24,298 bases of DNA. Source: an uncultured Bacilli bacterium. GTDB lineage: Bacteria; Bacillota_I; Bacilli_A; RF39; UBA660. The stretch covers positions 1 to 24,298 of the forward strand of contig CALVJE010000004.1 of NCBI GenBank assembly GCA_944331725.1, written 5' to 3'. Shown here piece by piece: positions 24,273-24,298 of this stretch; the first letter of the stretch is position 1; the number at the start of each line of letters is the position of its first letter. Under the pieces are notes generated by a model. It was given only the letters and a program-made list of their open reading frames with translations, did no database searches and was not told the DNA's origin. The position numbers and the translations under genes were made by a program.

Positions 24273-24298
24273 TTATCCACTATTTCCACATAGTGTGG
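24273..24298. other. DnaA-box-like cluster, probable edge of oriC
   Basis: TTATCCACT (24273-24281) matches the DnaA box TTATCCACA at eight of nine positions. ATTTCCACA (24282-24290) follows directly and matches at seven of nine. TGTGG at 24294-24298 could be the start of an inverted box (TGTGGATAA) cut by the window end. The place, upstream of rpmH in a Bacilli gene order, is where oriC and dnaA are expected. Confidence 0.55.

Noticed and set aside
1..24298. Possible use of genetic code 4 (TGA as Trp) suggested by AT richness and lack of TGA stops
   Set aside because: All recognised proteins are full length under the standard code and their conserved Trp residues are encoded by TGG.

Overview
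This is an AT-rich chromosomal segment from a low-GC Firmicute of the Bacilli. Gene order, strong AAGGAGG-type ribosome binding sites and sigma-A-like promoters all fit. TGG encodes Trp and no frame is interrupted by TGA, so the standard code is in use. Two ParB-family proteins (ParB and Noc), cell-wall enzymes and the tail of a GerQ-like spore coat protein point to a walled lineage with a spore-forming ancestry, not a true mollicute. An uncultured gut Bacilli order (RF39 or an Erysipelotrichales-like group) is a guess that the window cannot settle.

The right end reaches the edge of the replication origin. DnaA-box-like sequences lie at 24273-24298, just upstream of an unknown gene (23330-24220). 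From there nearly every gene runs leftward on the minus strand, co-directional with replication leaving the origin. Block 1 is rpmH, an internal terminator, then rnpA, yidC and jag/khpB. Block 2 starts from a strong promoter at 21120-21148: an unknown coiled-coil protein, mnmE, a small unknown protein with an internal duplication, mnmG and rsmG. Block 3 is noc alone, with its own promoter and terminator. Block 4 is parA, parB, an MscS channel, a DUF951 protein and an AbgT-family transporter. Block 5 is ychF and an unknown 194-residue protein. Block 6 is rpsF, ssb and rpsR, preceded by a structured leader that can hide the rpsF Shine-Dalgarno. Block 7 is a short GdpP-like DHH phosphodiesterase, rplI, dnaB, an M23 peptidase with LysM and G5 domains, walJ, rlmH and ung. 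Convergent to that block, at the left end, are a LemA-like gene and the gerQ fragment on the plus strand.

Functionally this is the ori-proximal core of a Bacilli chromosome: translation (L34, L9, S6, S18, RnpA, tRNA and rRNA modification), replication and repair (DnaB, SSB, Ung), segregation and nucleoid occlusion (ParA, ParB, Noc), membrane protein insertion (YidC, KhpB), osmotic release (MscS) and wall or nucleotide-signal control (M23 peptidase, WalJ, DHH enzyme). The most unusual points are four unrecognised genes inserted in this conserved core, a Noc with a disordered linker of about 235 residues and no N-terminal membrane helix, a GdpP reduced to its catalytic half with an altered GGGH motif, an SD-sequestering rpsF leader, and the absence of TGA among 30 stop codons. 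No mobile element, CRISPR array, tRNA or rRNA was seen, and no stretch longer than about 120 bases lacks a gene.
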